Positions 13,404 to 14,545 of a stretch of 14,545 nt of DNA are shown here, in pieces. The stretch is from Treponema sp. (lineage in GTDB: Bacteria; Spirochaetota; Spirochaetia; Treponematales; Breznakiellaceae). A program made the translations under genes and the position numbers. Position 1 is the first letter of the stretch; every line of letters begins with the position of its first letter. The notes below the pieces were generated by a model. That model saw nothing but the letters and a program-made list of their open reading frames with translations, was not told where the DNA came from and made no database searches. The DNA lies in assembly GCA_031255615.1 (NCBI GenBank), contig JAIRSD010000202.1, positions 1 to 14,545 on the forward strand, written 5' to 3'.

Positions 13404-14350
13404 TTGGGCTAAAATCTGCGGTCTGTCCACAAAGATACGATGATTTTGAATTATCGGGATTACATGGTACTCTGGTCCGACGGGGCCGGAGAGTCGGCGG
13501 CGGGCGTAAACCCGTGTGGGAAACACAAGGGGAATACCGGATACGCTTGAAGAATTGGTTTCAGCCCCACACCAAAGGCGACCCGATGACCACCTTATTG
13601 CGGACCGACAAAAGCCTGAGGAATCTTGAGAAAGGGCTGTCCGGAAAGGGCTATAAAGCAAGTTGCCGGACGGTCGGCGAACTGCTTAAAATGATGGGCT
13701 ATGGTTTGCGGGCGGACAAAAAAACGTTTATGGCGACCGAATCCCATGTCGACCGCGATGCCCAGTTTGAATATATTAACAGCCAATGCAACCTGGCGCA
13801 TGCCAAAGGCATACCGGTTATTTCCGTTGACGCCAAGAAAAAAGAGCATATCGGAAACTTCAAGAACAAGGGGGGAACGTATCAGCCGCACGGCAACCCG
13901 ATTGAAGTTCTTGACCATGATTTTCCGCTCAAAGAGCTTGGTAAAGCCACGCCGTTCGGGGTGTACAACGTCTTCAAAAATCAGGGGTTCGTAAGCGTTG
14001 GTATTATCTCGGACACGGCAGTTTTCGCCGTTGAATCAATCAGGAGATGGCGGCGCACGCAGGGACTGGAGTACTACGGAGCGGCTGATGAAATAGTGGT
14101 TGCGGCCGATTGCGGCGACAGCAACGGGCACCGGAACAGGCTGTGGAAATACGAGCTTCAAAAGCCGGCCAATGAAACCGGGAAGAAAATAACCGTACTG
14201 CATTACCCTCCCGATACAAGTAAGCAAATGGAACAAACTCGAGCACCGGCTGTTCGCGTCTATCTCCAGGAACTGGCAGGGGATGCCTCCTGCCAGCATG
14301 GTGCTTGTCGTCTCTCTGATCAGGACGGCTGTGATAATCGACATAAAATC
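13388..14350 (+). pseudogene. ISAzo13-family transposase, 5'-truncated, frameshifted and 3'-truncated
   Basis: The frame from 13388 encodes the catalytic part of an ISAzo13-type DDE transposase: GRRVGGGRKPVWETQ, HTKGDPMTTLLRTDKSLRNL, DRDAQFEYINSQC, IPVISVDAKKKEHIGNFKNK, DHDFPLKELGKATPFGVYNV, DTAVFAVESIRRW, AADCGDSNGHRNRLWKYELQ, HYPPDTSK. The first two catalytic Asp are present. At about 14218-14224 the frame changes by one base: the other frame continues KWNKLEHRLFASISRNWQGM and holds the catalytic Glu. It then loses similarity and ends where the IS481 segment begins (about 14351). No start codon or N-terminal helix-turn-helix precedes 13442, where the family motif KEL-like ELSG appears abruptly. 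Inactive by all three lesions. An ATG or GTG start inside (13514, 13586) gives only a fragment. Confidence 0.88.
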
Positions 14351-14378
14351 TGACATTTGTTGAAAAATATGATATACT
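14350..14378 (+). promoter_or_regulatory. Promoter of the IS481-family transposase
   Basis: CTGACA at 14350-14355 and TATACT at 14373-14378 are separated by exactly 17 bases, five of six matches to consensus in each box. The start point would be about 14384-14386, immediately before the AAGGAG at 14385-14390. Confidence 0.6.
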
Positions 14379-14386
14379 TTCAACAA
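14357..14386 (+). promoter_or_regulatory. Inverted repeat spanning the IS481 -10 box and reaching the ribosome-binding site
   Basis: TTGTTGAAA at 14357-14365 and its exact complement TTTCAACAA at 14378-14386 flank a 12-base loop that contains the -10. The right arm touches the AAGGAG ribosome-binding site. Transcripts from the element's own promoter would lack the left arm, while read-through transcripts would form the hairpin. Confidence 0.5.
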
Positions 14387-14396
14387 GGAGCAGAGG

Positions 14397-14545
14397 ATGA
14401 CAAACCAGCAGAAGATCATCAAGACAAAAGTCGGGATTCTAGAACTGGCAAGACAGTTGGGGAATGTATCGCAAGCCTGCAAAGTCATGGGGTATTCCCG
14501 GGACAGTTTTTACCGGTTCAAGACCCTGTATGAAACCGGCGGGGA
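14397..14545 (+). CDS. IS481-family transposase, N-terminal part (cut by window edge)
   Basis: The 49 visible residues begin MTNQQKIIKTKVGILELARQ and continue through GNVSQACKVMGYSRDSFYRF to YETGG at the window end. This is the helix-turn-helix start of IS481-type transposases, in which a terminal-end DNA-binding domain precedes the DDE domain (not visible here). The ATG at 14397 has AAGGAG at 14385-14390 with six bases between, and a good promoter just upstream. The visible part has no stop or frameshift, so the element may be intact. It lies in the 3' part of the ISAzo13 remnant, whose reading frame stops matching at about 14350, so it probably inserted there. Confidence 0.85.
   Translation, partial: MTNQQKIIKTKVGILELARQLGNVSQACKVMGYSRDSFYRFKTLYETGG

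Noticed and set aside
13514..14353. Intact transposase gene of 279 residues
   Set aside because: Homology continues upstream of this start and switches frame near 14220, and the C-terminal 45 residues in this frame are not transposase-like.

Overview
The window looks like a GC-rich spirochaete chromosome, most like a Treponema or Breznakiella-type (termite-gut) relative. The grounds are indirect: a lipoprotein with cyclophilin and FKBP domains in one chain (an arrangement known from treponemes), tandem PilZ proteins, a lipoprotein ApbE, and hairpin-rich repeats between genes. No rRNA or other species marker is present, so the assignment is an inference.

Left edge (1-672): a damaged IS256-family transposase on the minus strand, with an in-frame stop and cut by the window edge, followed by a small intergenic repeat. 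Metabolic and housekeeping block (673-6621): a minus-strand protein of unknown function with three 32-residue Ala/Pro/Lys repeats; a divergent plus-strand lipoprotein peptidyl-prolyl isomerase (cyclophilin then FKBP); a minus-strand ApbE flavin transferase flanked by inverted copies of a hairpin repeat; and two overlapping paralogous genes for PilZ proteins with receiver-like N-termini.

Centre (6622-13231): a complete phosphate-starvation operon, pstS-pstC-pstA-pstB-phoU-phoB-phoR, all on the plus strand. Every junction after pstS-pstC overlaps by 1 to 8 bases. Upstream are TTKACA direct repeats resembling a Pho box and a strongly structured leader. The transporter (PstSCAB) would import phosphate, PhoU would link transporter state to the kinase, and PhoR/PhoB would control the operon. 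PstS is notable: its two sequence halves are in the reverse of the classical order, so it is circularly permuted relative to E. coli-type PstS.

Right edge (13222-14545): a decayed mobile region. The phoR stop codon lies inside the antisense of a tRNA-Ala(CGC)-like remnant that lacks its 5' acceptor strand. Next come a palindrome-containing spacer, an ISAzo13-family transposase pseudogene (N-terminus lost, frameshift before the catalytic Glu, 3' end lost), and the start of an IS481-family transposase. The IS481 gene has its own promoter and a hairpin that could hide its ribosome-binding site in read-through transcripts.

I do not see a clearly new multi-gene system. The most interesting signals are the permuted PstS, the hairpin family with a conserved core between genes, the tandem pseudo-receiver/PilZ pair and the tRNA remnant at the operon end.
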